64,000 nucleotides of DNA from assembly GCF_030127145.1 (NCBI RefSeq), contig NZ_CP126158.1, positions 1,240,001-1,304,000 on the forward strand, written 5' to 3'. The DNA comes from Halobaculum halobium. Lineage in GTDB: Archaea; Halobacteriota; Halobacteria; Halobacteriales; Haloferacaceae. The notes beneath the pieces are model-generated. The model searched no databases, had not been told where the DNA came from, and saw nothing but the letters and a program-made list of their open reading frames with translations. Both the position numbers and the translations under genes were made by a program. Below, one piece after another: positions 25,477-33,659 of this stretch (positions are counted from its first letter, which is position 1; each line of letters starts with the position of its first letter).

Positions 25477-26592
25477 TCACACCCCGCCGTCGTCGATCGA
25501 TTCGACATCGCCGTCAGTCTCGCCGTCGGCCTCCACTGCGCCGGGAGTCTCCTGGCTCGCGCCGGCGGGCTCGTCGACCTCGACGAGCGTCTCCACGAGC
25601 ACCGCGGCGAACGCGAGCACGATAGGACCGACGAACAGGCCCGCGAACCCGAACGCGAGGACGCCGCCGAAGATGCCGACCACCATCACCCCCGGACTCA
25701 CCCGCGCCTCGTGTCCGGTGATCACGGGGCGCAGGTAGTTGTCCGAGAGGCTGATCACCGCGGTCCCGAACGCGAACACGACCGCAGCGTCAACCGGGCG
25801 CCCCGCCATGAACAGGAAGGCGGTCATCGGAAGCCACACGACCGACGCGCCGATCAGCGGCAGCAGCGACAGCAGCGTCGTGACGACGACCCAAAACACG
25901 ACGTTCGAGATCCCGACGAGCCCGAACACGAGCCCGGTGAGCACGCCGTGAACGGCCGCGACGGCGATGTTGCCGACGACGACGCCCCACGTGATCCGGT
26001 CGAGGTCCCGGCGGAGAGCCGTCTGCGTTTCGCCGTCGAGCGGAATGACACGCCCCGTCCACGCGAGCAGTCTGTCCCCGTCCGCGAGGAGGTAGTAGAC
26101 GACGAACAGCAGTACGGTGAGCCCCACGAGCACCTCGGTGAGCCCGCCGAACAGGTCGAGGACCCTCCCCAGCCCCGATTCGAGCCCGCGACGCGTCAAC
26201 TGGTCGAGCTCGGCGCGCAGGTCGATGCCGCCGGCCGCCGCGAGCAGTTCCACCGTCTCGAGCTCGACGGTCCCCTCTGCGAGCGCCGCGCGCAGACGGA
26301 GCAGTTCACGCAGCGCCACCGCGATCACGACCGCGATCGGCGCGAGGACTGTGGCCGTCGAAACCGAAACGAGGACGGCCGCCGACGGACGCTCGCCGAT
26401 GCTCGGTGCGAGCCGATCGTGAACCGGCCGGAGGACGTACGCGAGCAGCACCCCGAACAGGACGTACTGTGCGACCGGCGCGACAACCGCTACCGCCGCC
26501 GCGACGACGACCGCGGTGGCGACGAGGAGGAACCGACGCTGTAGCGTCACACGACCGCAGATGTCACGGACCGATATCAACACACGTGCCAT
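25477..26592 (-). CDS. AI-2E family (UPF0118) membrane transporter
   Basis: A 371-residue protein with about eight hydrophobic helices, including two near the N-terminus (FLLVATAVVVAAAVAVVAPV and the next). The conserved late segments LSLLPLIGASVVWLPMT, ISLSDNYLRPVITG and FVGPIVLAF match the AI-2E transporter family. Members include TqsA and halophile Na+/H+ antiporter-like proteins, so the substrate is open. The C-terminal 40 residues are acidic and disordered. It lies directly upstream of the channel gene on the same strand, about 30 bases apart. Confidence 0.85.
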   Translation of the reverse strand: MARVLISVRDICGRVTLQRRFLLVATAVVVAAAVAVVAPVAQYVLFGVLLAYVLRPVHDRLAPSIGERPSAAVLVSVSTATVLAPIAVVIAVALRELLRLRAALAEGTVELETVELLAAAGGIDLRAELDQLTRRGLESGLGRVLDLFGGLTEVLVGLTVLLFVVYYLLADGDRLLAWTGRVIPLDGETQTALRRDLDRITWGVVVGNIAVAAVHGVLTGLVFGLVGISNVVFWVVVTTLLSLLPLIGASVVWLPMTAFLFMAGRPVDAAVVFAFGTAVISLSDNYLRPVITGHEARVSPGVMVVGIFGGVLAFGFAGLFVGPIVLAFAAVLVETLVEVDEPAGASQETPGAVEADGETDGDVESIDDGGV

Positions 26593-26720
26593 ATCGACCG
26601 ACTCGGCCCGACCGTCGACGCGCGCTCACCGCGTCGGCGCGGCGGAAGACGACACCCAGGCAGTCGCGACGTAACGCGGCGGGAGCGAAGTACTATGGTG
26701 GCGCTCGCGGATCGCCAACC

Positions 26721-27539
26721 ATGGCAGCAGATACCGATCCGGTCGGAGGAGACGCGTACGAGACTGTCGACGTCGATCGCGACGGCTACGTCGGCCGGAT
26801 CACCCTCGACCGACCGGAGGCGATGAACACGTTCAGCACCGAGTTGGCGGTCGACCTCGACGACGCGCTGCACGATCTCGACGAGCGCGACGACATCCGA
26901 GCGGTCGTCGTCGACGGAGCGGGCGACGCGTTCTCCGCGGGGATCGACGTCTCCGAGCACGGCGAGTACGACACGAAAGCCGAGTACGAGGCGTGGGTCG
27001 CGCGGATGGAGGACCCGTTCCACACGCTGGCGGAGATGGCCACACCGGTCATCGCGGCGGCGCACGGCCACGCGGCCGCGAACGGCCTCGGGCTGGTGGC
27101 GGCGTGCGACCTCGCTGTCGCCGCCGAGGGGACGATGTTCGGGGCGACCGCGCCGAAGGTCGGGCTGTTCTGCATGGGACCGTCGGTCCCGCTGATGGAG
27201 ACGCTCACGCGCAAGCGGTGTCTGGAGATGGTGCTCACGGGGGATCTGATCGACGCGGAGACGGCCCTGGAGTGGGGGATCGTCAACCGCGTCCGACCGC
27301 AGGGCGAACACGTCGAGGGAGCCGTCGAGCTCGCCGAGACCATCGCTTCGAAGAGCCCCGCAGCCGTGCAACTGGGCAAGCGCGCCTACTACGAGATGGA
27401 GGACATGCCCTACCACGAGGCGCTCGATTACTCCAACGAGCAGTTCGCCGGCCTGTGCACGACGGCGGACGCCAACGAGGGGATCGAGGCGTTCCTCTCG
27501 GGGGAGCCGCTCGCGGCCGACGAGTGGCCGGGCGAGTGA
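26721..27539 (+). CDS. Enoyl-CoA hydratase/isomerase family protein
   Basis: A 272-residue crotonase-fold protein. The oxyanion-hole segment GDAFSAGIDVSEH and HGHAAANGLGLVAACDLAVA fit the family. In this family catalytic glutamates normally follow about 110-145; KVGLFCMGPSVPL shows the usual loop but the two classic glutamates are not clear here, so hydratase activity is uncertain. It could be an enoyl-CoA isomerase, hydratase or related acyl-CoA enzyme. The ATG at 26721 is the first start after an AT-rich region. Confidence 0.75.
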   Translation: MAADTDPVGGDAYETVDVDRDGYVGRITLDRPEAMNTFSTELAVDLDDALHDLDERDDIRAVVVDGAGDAFSAGIDVSEHGEYDTKAEYEAWVARMEDPFHTLAEMATPVIAAAHGHAAANGLGLVAACDLAVAAEGTMFGATAPKVGLFCMGPSVPLMETLTRKRCLEMVLTGDLIDAETALEWGIVNRVRPQGEHVEGAVELAETIASKSPAAVQLGKRAYYEMEDMPYHEALDYSNEQFAGLCTTADANEGIEAFLSGEPLAADEWPGE

Positions 27540-27888
27540 GCGGGCTATCGCTCGCCGTCTCGGCGACGTGACAGTCCAGAAACCCCCGGAATCGGGGCCG
27601 CAAGCCGGTTCTACGGCCATCGACGGAGTACGCGGACGAAGGGGGCCCAGCGGGAGGTGTCGGAACGGTGGGCTCGGCACTCGCGACGCACAATTGATCC
27701 AGAGTGAGCGCGGGCAAACCGACGGTGGCATCGCAGCCCGTAATCCGAGCACCGCATAGAGGGTCGGAACCGACCTGTATCGTTCCTCTCGGCAGTGCGT
27801 GAGTCCGAGGACGCGTTCTGGACGCAGTCGTCGAAAACGTTCGTTTGGAAAACATATCATCATAACACTTCCCGTCGAATACGAGGGT
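27540..27888. other. Intergenic region before the heliorhodopsin gene
   Basis: No convincing gene is seen. The 3' part is AT-rich (AAAACATATCATCATAAC, 27848-27865), about 25-40 bases before the GTG at 27889, and probably holds the heliorhodopsin promoter. The rest is GC-rich without clear repeats. Confidence 0.5.
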
Positions 27889-28668
27889 GTGACTACGCCG
27901 GACTCGCAGTATCGACGGCTCCGCCAGTTCAATGCCGTGATGGCTGTCCTCCACTTCGTTCAGGGGGCACTGATGGTCTACCTGAGCACCACACGCAACT
28001 GGACCATCACCGTCACCGCACTCGAATTCAACGCCGACACCCAACGGCTCGCACCCGTCCTCGAACCGTGGACGACGATTCAACTGTCGTATCTCGTCGC
28101 CGGGTTCCTGCTCCTCTCGGCGCTCGCACATCTCCTCATCGCGACGGTGCTGTACGACTCCTACGTGGCGTATCTCAAACGTGGCATGAACCCGTACCGC
28201 TGGTACGAGTACTCGATCAGCGCGTCCGTGATGATCGTCGTCATCGCGATGCTCGCGGGCGTCTGGGACCTCGGGACCCTCGTGGCGCTGTTCTCGCTGG
28301 TCGCCGTGATGAACCTCATGGGCCTCATGATGGAAGTGCACAACCAGACCACCGAGGAGACCGATTGGACGTCCTACATCATCGGCTCCGTCGCGGGCCT
28401 TGTCCCCTGGGTCGTCATCGCCATCACCATCGTGGCCACCGTACTCGGGAGCGACGGCGGCGGGCCGCCGGACTTCGTGTTGCTAATCTACGTCAGCCTG
28501 TTCGTGTTCTTCAACCTGTTCGCGATCAATATGGTGCTGCAGTACCGCGAGACCTGGAAGTGGCAGGACTACCTCTTCGGCGAGAGGACCTACATCGTCC
28601 TCAGCCTGGTCGCGAAGTCCCTGCTGGCCTGGCAGGTGTTCTTCGGCGCGCTCAACGCCCCTGTCTAA
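27889..28668 (+). CDS. Heliorhodopsin
   Basis: A 259-residue protein from the GTG at 27889, with seven hydrophobic helices. Helix 3 carries YRWYEYSISASVM with Glu107, the counterion position of heliorhodopsins. Helix 7 carries SLVAKSLLAWQ with Lys243, the retinal-binding lysine (Lys241 in the reference 48C12). From this start the Glu number is the same and the Lys is two off, which supports the start; a GTG at 27799 would add 30 basic residues. The protein belongs to the photosensory-type family with inverted membrane topology, not to bacterio-, halo- or sensory rhodopsins. Its stop codon overlaps the left island repeat. Confidence 0.9.
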   Translation: MTTPDSQYRRLRQFNAVMAVLHFVQGALMVYLSTTRNWTITVTALEFNADTQRLAPVLEPWTTIQLSYLVAGFLLLSALAHLLIATVLYDSYVAYLKRGMNPYRWYEYSISASVMIVVIAMLAGVWDLGTLVALFSLVAVMNLMGLMMEVHNQTTEETDWTSYIIGSVAGLVPWVVIAITIVATVLGSDGGGPPDFVLLIYVSLFVFFNLFAINMVLQYRETWKWQDYLFGERTYIVLSLVAKSLLAWQVFFGALNAPV

Positions 28669-28698
28669 ACGGTCGGTAAGAGTTTGGCCTCGGCACTC
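28665..28698 (+). repeat. Left island boundary repeat (attL candidate)
   Basis: A 34-base sequence, ending CCTCGGCACTC, matches 50793-50826 at 30 of 34 positions in direct orientation. It overlaps the heliorhodopsin stop codon (28666-28668). Between the copies lies AT-richer DNA with a tyrosine recombinase gene, so the pair probably are the attachment-site halves of an integrated element. Confidence 0.75.
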
Positions 28699-28719
28699 GA
28701 ACCAGTAACTATTACCGAC
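28672..28719. promoter_or_regulatory. Inverted arms at the left island end
   Basis: GTCGGTAAGAGTT (28672-28684) is repeated inverted as AACTATTACCGAC (28707-28719) with one mismatch. The reversed copy is identical to the start of the right boundary (GTCGGTAATAGTT, 50800-50812). A related TTACCGAC recurs at 28904-28911. This spacing suits paired binding sites of a tyrosine recombinase, but that is inference. Confidence 0.4.
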
Positions 28720-28875
28720 TCACGAAACTATTTATAGAAGAGCACTCGCCCAATATCCAAATCGATAGACGGCGCTATGGTATTAGGCCACGCGCCCTAT
28801 GTTGGGGAACGCTCCACGGCTGCTCGCAACCATCCACGCTACCCAAACGAAGTAAACCGATTTGCGCGCTTTTTG
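28693..28875 (+). ncRNA. Candidate small RNA, copy 1 of a tandem promoter-hairpin unit
   Basis: A BRE/TATA promoter CGAAACTATTTATAG (28723-28737) is followed about 25 bases on by a hairpin: ATAG-AC-GGCGC (28765-28775) pairs with GCGCC-CTAT (28792-28800) around a 16-base loop. The transcript would begin at the hairpin and could end at GCTTTTT (28868-28874). The first 48 bases (28693-28740) match copy 2 with two mismatches. Stems are conserved but loops differ, as for a structured RNA family. No ORF of note is present. Confidence 0.5.
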
Positions 28876-28884
28876 GACACACAC

Positions 28885-29033
28885 GCACTCGAACCAGTAA
28901 ATATTACCGACTTACGAAACTATTTATAGAAGGAAATCCGATTCGCGCCTAAACCGATAGACGGCGCAGGGATAACTACTGAGATGCGCCCTATGTTGTG
29001 GAATCCTCATTTGATTCTCTCCCACATTTATTT
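28885..29033 (+). ncRNA. Candidate small RNA, copy 2 of the tandem promoter-hairpin unit
   Basis: The same promoter word (28915-28929) precedes an identical stem: ATAG-AC-GGCGC (28957-28967) with GCGCC-CTAT (28986-28994), around an unrelated 18-base loop. After the stem both copies continue ATGTTG-GGA-like. The likely end is in the T-rich stretch near 29027-29033, which is also the TATA box of the next gene. The RNA would be about 75-80 nt. Confidence 0.5.
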
Positions 29034-29056
29034 GGATTCTATTTCAATTAGCTTCC

Positions 29057-29629
29057 ATGGCCACTGCCGAAACGTTGCTTCTTAGTGGAGGTGTGAGTCT
29101 TGCTGTCAGCTTTCTCGTATCTGAGTATCAAGTGAGGAGACAATCCACGAAAGATGAAAAGCAAGAGGCGGACCAATGGTATCGAGAGTTGAACGAAGAA
29201 CTGAGCCGACTCAAACATTATTGTCAGAAGCAACTGACCACCTCTGATATCGGTTTTAAACAGGTAGCGGAAGAACACGAAGCAGTCTCAGACGAACTCG
29301 CCAGAATTGCAGGCCGGGCTCCAACTGGAGTCAGTATCGCGGCAGTCAGAGAAGTAGAATCCCTTTCTGGCAAATTATACTCTCAAGCAGAAAACATCGA
29401 GGCTTTCGATGCCGATAATCCCAGTGATGCACGAGAGTTCATGGAAGAAGCAGTCTCTGAGTTCAACACCCATGTCGGAGACACAGTAGACGGAAGTGAA
29501 TTCTCGTTTCTAGAGGAAATGGATGATTGGGAAACGGGGCGACATCTGTTCTCGAAAATGCTACTGAAGCTCACTCAGCAGGAGATAGACTCCCATAGGT
29601 CCCGACTGAGTGAATTCAGGCAAGAATAG
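29057..29629 (+). CDS. Island protein: N-terminal membrane helix plus helical domain
   Basis: A 190-residue protein. LLLSGGVSLAVSFLVSEYQV near the N-terminus is a single membrane anchor. The rest is largely alpha-helical and partly coiled coil, without recognised motif. A TATA-like ATTTATTT (29026-29033) lies 24-31 bases before the ATG, so the mRNA is probably leaderless. The lower GC and A/T-ended codons match the island. Function unknown. Confidence 0.65.
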   Translation: MATAETLLLSGGVSLAVSFLVSEYQVRRQSTKDEKQEADQWYRELNEELSRLKHYCQKQLTTSDIGFKQVAEEHEAVSDELARIAGRAPTGVSIAAVREVESLSGKLYSQAENIEAFDADNPSDAREFMEEAVSEFNTHVGDTVDGSEFSFLEEMDDWETGRHLFSKMLLKLTQQEIDSHRSRLSEFRQE

Positions 29630-29676
29630 ATCTCGGGCATCGACTTAGTGCTGTTCGAGTACTTCGATGACTTCCA

Positions 29677-29793
29677 TTACGCGTGAAAGTTTTCTTCGCA
29701 ATTTCGGCAGGTGACCCACTGGCCTGCCGTTACCTTCTGCTTTTCCCCGCACTCGGGGCACTCGCGCCATGCTGAGCGATTTCCGTAGGACAT
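29677..29793 (-). CDS. 38-residue zinc-ribbon protein
   Basis: An ATG at 29793 opens a 38-residue frame with two CxxC knuckles, ECPECGEK and CRNCEENF, 15 residues apart. This spacing suits a small zinc ribbon. An AT-rich element (GATTTACATG, minus strand) lies about 20 bases upstream. No known partner; such mini ribbons are frequent in haloarchaeal mobile DNA. Confidence 0.65.
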   Translation of the reverse strand: MSYGNRSAWRECPECGEKQKVTAGQWVTCRNCEENFHA

Positions 29794-29920
29794 ACTCTCA
29801 TTAACAAACCCGCATGTAAATCTCTAACTCGTAATCCGAAATGTGAATCTTCGAGACCACTTTCACTCCGGTTGGAGGACTTTCATGACGGTCGGTCACA
29901 AAGTGAAGGCTACACTCATC

Positions 29921-30214
29921 ATGAGCAATATCATCTGTAAAGCGATTCAGGAGCAGAAAGCAATCGAATTCACCTATGACGGACATCACCGAAAAGTCGA
30001 ACCCTACTGCCACGGCCGAAGCAAGAAGGGCAAGGAGTCGCTTCGAGGCTACCAAATCGCAGGAGGGAGCAATTCGCGGCGAGTTCCGTTCTGGCGTCTC
30101 TTCACCGTAGCGAAGATGGGGAACCTGACGCTGACAGACGAGTCATTCACTGGGGACCGGGCTCACTACAACCCGAACGATAAGGACCTGTCTCCGATTC
30201 ACTGCAACATCTGA
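29921..30214 (+). CDS. WYL-domain-like protein
   Basis: A 97-residue protein. ICKAIQEQKAIEFTYDGHHR, VEPYCHGRSKKGKESLRGYQ and the later basic strands resemble the WYL domain, an SH3-like fold that senses ligands, often nucleotides, in defence and regulatory proteins. No HTH is attached, unlike typical WYL regulators. I chose the ATG at 29921, inside a longer open frame from 29843. The next gene starts two bases after the stop, so the two are one operon. Confidence 0.6.
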   Translation: MSNIICKAIQEQKAIEFTYDGHHRKVEPYCHGRSKKGKESLRGYQIAGGSNSRRVPFWRLFTVAKMGNLTLTDESFTGDRAHYNPNDKDLSPIHCNI

Positions 30215-30216
30215 CG

Positions 30217-30570
30217 ATGGACAAGGAACGTGCGAAAGAACTGATGCTCGAAGAACGAGAAGATGACGAAGGTTTCAAAGACTCGATTGTCGTTCTCGAA
30301 ATGGACCTCATCGAGGAGGACGCGGGTATCATTCGGGGCGAGCTGATAATCGAAGGCGAGGTTGATACGACCGGGAGTCTCCTCGTACCGCTCAACGAGC
30401 CCAAGCCAGAGAATTGGCAAGACCTCGAAGTCGGAGAAACGAAAGCGTACGGCCTTCGGGTTGATTCTCGGAAGGAGACTCTACGAGAGAAGATGAACTC
30501 GTTCTTCAGTCGGAGCTTAGAGGAGGGACGCGTGCAAGATTTCGTTCCTGGGACACCCCCTGGTACGTAG
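30217..30570 (+). CDS. Acidic island protein of unknown function
   Basis: A 117-residue acidic protein with an N-terminal helix (DKERAKELMLEEREDDEGFK) followed by beta-rich sequence (GIIRGELIIEGEVDTTGSLL). It begins 2 bases after the WYL-like gene and is likely co-translated. Family not recognised. A partner or target of the WYL-like protein is possible. Confidence 0.6.
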   Translation: MDKERAKELMLEEREDDEGFKDSIVVLEMDLIEEDAGIIRGELIIEGEVDTTGSLLVPLNEPKPENWQDLEVGETKAYGLRVDSRKETLREKMNSFFSRSLEEGRVQDFVPGTPPGT

Positions 30571-30640
30571 CTCTCTTCTGGGCGTGGCCGATCTTGGTTT
30601 GTCTTATGCAACGCCTCATGTTGAGTTGGATAACGACAAC

Positions 30641-32032
30641 TCAGTAATCCAAACTCCGAATATTTGCAAGATAGCCATCAATATTCACACGCTCAGTCTC
30701 AGGTTCTTGCGGAGCGATGAATTCTCGAAAGATCTTATCAACATCCTCAGTAGAAACGTCAAATACTCGCTGGTCAGCTTCCATATATGTATCTGGGTCG
30801 GGATCATGGTAATTACCCTTTGTAAATAGCCTATGGACGTGCTTACGGAACTCTCTTGATTTCGCTTGCACTCCATCTCGATCCGACTGTACGGCTTGGA
30901 ATATATGGACTAGCGCATCAAACTGGAGGTGTGTTACGGAACCATTCCAGTCGTCATCATTTTCTGTCAGTCGCCGCTGTATGCGCTCTGCAAGCCGAAC
31001 CATTGAGCTATCTGAAACGCCGGGGGAGATGATAAGATATCCTGAGAGATCATCATAGATGTCTTTCACATTCGATTCTCGACGGAAATTTACTAGATGT
31101 TTTGCCATATTTTCATACTCGCCACTCAGACCCCTACTCTCACCTGGTTCTTGAACATACTTTGCATCCCAAATATACGCATGTGAACTATCTTCATAAT
31201 CAAGTGACAAAACTCCTTCAGGAACCTGCTCCCCGCTTTCTTCACCCCCAAGTAGTCGAGAGGTTTCGAAAGAAGCCGAAAAGCAGTGTTGGACAGTATG
31301 TTCGAACTCACGCCAAGTATACCTTGAACGATGTTTGCTGTATAGATCGATTCCCTTATCTGCCAGTTGACCAGCTGGAATCTTTGATTCCCGAGCAGAA
31401 GAAATCAATTGTTCAATGTCGGCGCTACTATCACCGATCTCAATTATTTCTGATGCGGCTACACAGGTAAGTCCCCTCTGCTCATATTGAGTTGCCTGAG
31501 GAACCGCATTACCAACGAGGACAACAACTAATGGTTGATTGAATACCTGTATTGAATCGAGTATTTCTGAGCTGGTGTACTCAAACTGAATCAGAAAGCG
31601 AGTTTGATTTGCACCATGGCGAACGGTGAATGCAGGTTTCAATCGAGTATCTAAGAATCGAAGGCCGTTATTTATTTTTGAGGCCCTTGCATCGAGTTCA
31701 TGCTTGATTACGTCACGAACATATGAATAGACTCCACGGTCGTCACGGTGCGTGATTAGACGTGATCTGCGAGTCTTTTTGTATAATTCAATATTTCGAC
31801 CACAACCTGGGCAAGTTATATTGCCGTCTGGAACTTCAGAGAGACCTATCTCCTCATCACATCCACGTTCTTTTACTTCGAAGTAATCATCATCTTTTGG
31901 AGAAACACATTTGATATATTCTCGCTCCTCGATTTCACGGAGTAATCCTAACTCTTCAAGACTTCTGGCGCTCTCAAGTTGATCTTCAGTAAGTCCGTGA
32001 ACAGAGGGCTGTAAGAGGCGATCAATAGTCAC
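30641..32032 (-). CDS. Putative nuclease: zinc ribbon plus PD-(D/E)XK-like domain
   Basis: A 463-residue protein. The N-terminal 100 residues have a winged-helix-like start and a possible zinc site (Cys42, Cys58, Cys74, Cys77). The centre shows WREFEHTVQ (Glu242/244), LSLDYEDSS (Asp278) and YIWDAKYVQ (Asp289-Lys291), an E...D...DxK pattern of PD-(D/E)XK nucleases such as restriction endonucleases. The C-terminal 150 residues are helical. It overlaps the preceding gene by 4 bases. A DNA-targeting defence nuclease is the likeliest reading. Exact family unknown. Confidence 0.6.
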   Translation of the reverse strand: MTIDRLLQPSVHGLTEDQLESARSLEELGLLREIEEREYIKCVSPKDDDYFEVKERGCDEEIGLSEVPDGNITCPGCGRNIELYKKTRRSRLITHRDDRGVYSYVRDVIKHELDARASKINNGLRFLDTRLKPAFTVRHGANQTRFLIQFEYTSSEILDSIQVFNQPLVVVLVGNAVPQATQYEQRGLTCVAASEIIEIGDSSADIEQLISSARESKIPAGQLADKGIDLYSKHRSRYTWREFEHTVQHCFSASFETSRLLGGEESGEQVPEGVLSLDYEDSSHAYIWDAKYVQEPGESRGLSGEYENMAKHLVNFRRESNVKDIYDDLSGYLIISPGVSDSSMVRLAERIQRRLTENDDDWNGSVTHLQFDALVHIFQAVQSDRDGVQAKSREFRKHVHRLFTKGNYHDPDPDTYMEADQRVFDVSTEDVDKIFREFIAPQEPETERVNIDGYLANIRSLDY

Positions 32033-33270
32033 GAGTGCTTGTAAGTTGGTATAATACCGAGCATTTCTTCGATGAACTGCTCAAATGCAGCTCGTTCCTC
32101 ATCTGTCGGAGTCGAAGAGCTATACCGAAGAGCCCACAATTTTTCGCCATCGCGCTCAGGCCGATTTAGATACACACTGTACGGTCGCTCATCGTACTCA
32201 ATCTTGAGGTAGCGCACATTTTCAGGATCATCTAGTAGGTCGAGATCTGCCTGTTTTAATTGATTAAGTGCGGGTAAAATACTACTATTACCCTTGATTT
32301 CGACTTTGGGGCTGCCAGCGAGGGGTGACTGTCTCAATCCAATCTCAGTTAGTTCGACATCATCATCTTCATTCTGGATCTGTTCAACCTTCGCGCGAAA
32401 ATCACTAAAATGGTCTGACCCTGCAGTTTCTCCCTCAGGTTCATATGTGACCTGACTTTCCCCCTCTTCGTCCTCGGCAGCAGAATTGACTCCCGTAACT
32501 GCGCGATTCGCAATTGATGCTGTTGGGGCATAAACCATCAATCTTTTATCATTAAACCGTAGTACAACAAGGTCTGCCTCAGCTACGTCCTGATTTTCAT
32601 CAACCTGTCGCTCAACTCTGTCTCGAATATGTCGTTTTATAGCAATATATTTGTCAGACTTGTATTCAAAACTATGCCAATGGTCATACTCACGACTGTC
32701 AGCACCTAATTGGTCCAGAATAGCGTCCGTATCTAGCTCTTCGATCGGATCAGAGAGTATATTGTCACTTGTTGAATTGGCATCTGGCATTTTTCCCTTA
32801 CAAAAGTCTAGTACTAGAATATCTCGGAACTTCGGACGATCAAGCATATCCACAATCAATAGTTTCCCAAATCGCCTCGACTTGTCGCTAAAATCATTAT
32901 AATATTCCAAAAGGTTAGCTGCACCCGCATCTGTCTCCAGCTGGTTGAAGTAGTGGTCTATAAATTCAGACGCACGATTCTTTCCGAAATGGTGAATCGA
33001 ATATAGGTTCTGGGCAAGTTCGAGATCATGGTTGCTGATCGCCGTCAGCATTTTTGACTTTTTACCGGGTAGATCTTCAGAATCTGGATTGAACCGACGC
33101 CAATAGGGCTCAAGCTCTTTACGGACGACTGTTTGAGAATCAACAAACCTTGAGAGCCGTGATTGATACTCTGTACTCCAATTATTTGCGATTACATTAG
33201 CAGGAACTTCGACATCTATCCAAAAATCTCGATCAAAAGAGATCTCAACTCGATCCAGAGCTGACGCCAT
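32029..33270 (-). CDS. Unknown protein coupled to the putative nuclease
   Basis: A 413-residue acidic protein with no recognised motif. It has a helical N-terminal half, a middle strand-rich part (ADLVVLRFNDKRLMVYAP), and a C-terminal domain (NVRYLKIEYDERPYSVYLNR) that looks beta-rich. The gene is first in a two-gene operon, its stop overlapping the nuclease start by 4 bases. Such tight coupling suggests the two act as one system, perhaps sensor and effector. Confidence 0.6.
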   Translation of the reverse strand: MASALDRVEISFDRDFWIDVEVPANVIANNWSTEYQSRLSRFVDSQTVVRKELEPYWRRFNPDSEDLPGKKSKMLTAISNHDLELAQNLYSIHHFGKNRASEFIDHYFNQLETDAGAANLLEYYNDFSDKSRRFGKLLIVDMLDRPKFRDILVLDFCKGKMPDANSTSDNILSDPIEELDTDAILDQLGADSREYDHWHSFEYKSDKYIAIKRHIRDRVERQVDENQDVAEADLVVLRFNDKRLMVYAPTASIANRAVTGVNSAAEDEEGESQVTYEPEGETAGSDHFSDFRAKVEQIQNEDDDVELTEIGLRQSPLAGSPKVEIKGNSSILPALNQLKQADLDLLDDPENVRYLKIEYDERPYSVYLNRPERDGEKLWALRYSSSTPTDEERAAFEQFIEEMLGIIPTYKHS

Positions 33271-33427
33271 AGCCAGAGTATTAATACAGCTTCAATTAAG
33301 CTTTCCCCTGAACAATAACTCCGTCTGCCGATTAATAGAGAGTACTTTTCGCTTTCCGGATACCCTGTGTGTAGAATACAGAGGTCGTGTGAGAGTTCAT
33401 TCGCCGGTATTGATAATATCCTGACAG

Positions 33428-33443
33428 CCATCCGATTAGATGG
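33428..33443. promoter_or_regulatory. Inverted repeat before the small 68-residue gene
   Basis: CCATC (33428-33432) pairs with GATGG (33439-33443) across CGATTA, ending 9 bases before the ATG at 33453. The same site before the paralogous gene at 34539 keeps the pairing with different bases, so the hairpin or palindrome itself seems selected. Confidence 0.5.
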
Positions 33444-33452
33444 AGATTCTCA

Positions 33453-33659
33453 ATGACTGATGCACCATTAGCGCCGCGTCGACCGATGGACGACAACAAA
33501 GGATTAGGCGAGGGAATGACCAGCGTCGATATCTACTGCCACCGCCAGCACAAAGGCCAATGGCAGCAAGAGGCCGACGAACAGGGCCTCAGTCTGAGTC
33601 GTTACCTCATCGAACTCATTCAAGAAGCTCGCTGGCAGCGCCTCAGCAACGAGGCGTAA
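33453..33659 (+). CDS. Small paralogue of the recombinase-linked helical protein
   Basis: A 68-residue protein. HRQHKGQWQQEADEQGLSLS then RYLIELIQEAR is closely similar to the N-terminal part of the 169-residue protein at 34539 (KQHKEEWWEEAEHEGASLSG, YLYELIQEAR). The pattern looks like a ribbon-helix-helix-type DNA-binding module. The promoter region is also duplicated. This is probably a shortened copy. It could regulate or interfere with the longer paralogue. Confidence 0.65.
   Translation: MTDAPLAPRRPMDDNKGLGEGMTSVDIYCHRQHKGQWQQEADEQGLSLSRYLIELIQEARWQRLSNEA

Noticed and set aside
26577-27932. A 451-codon minus-strand frame opposite the enoyl-CoA hydratase gene
   Set aside because: The plus-strand gene has clear crotonase motifs; the reverse frame is basic and repetitive.
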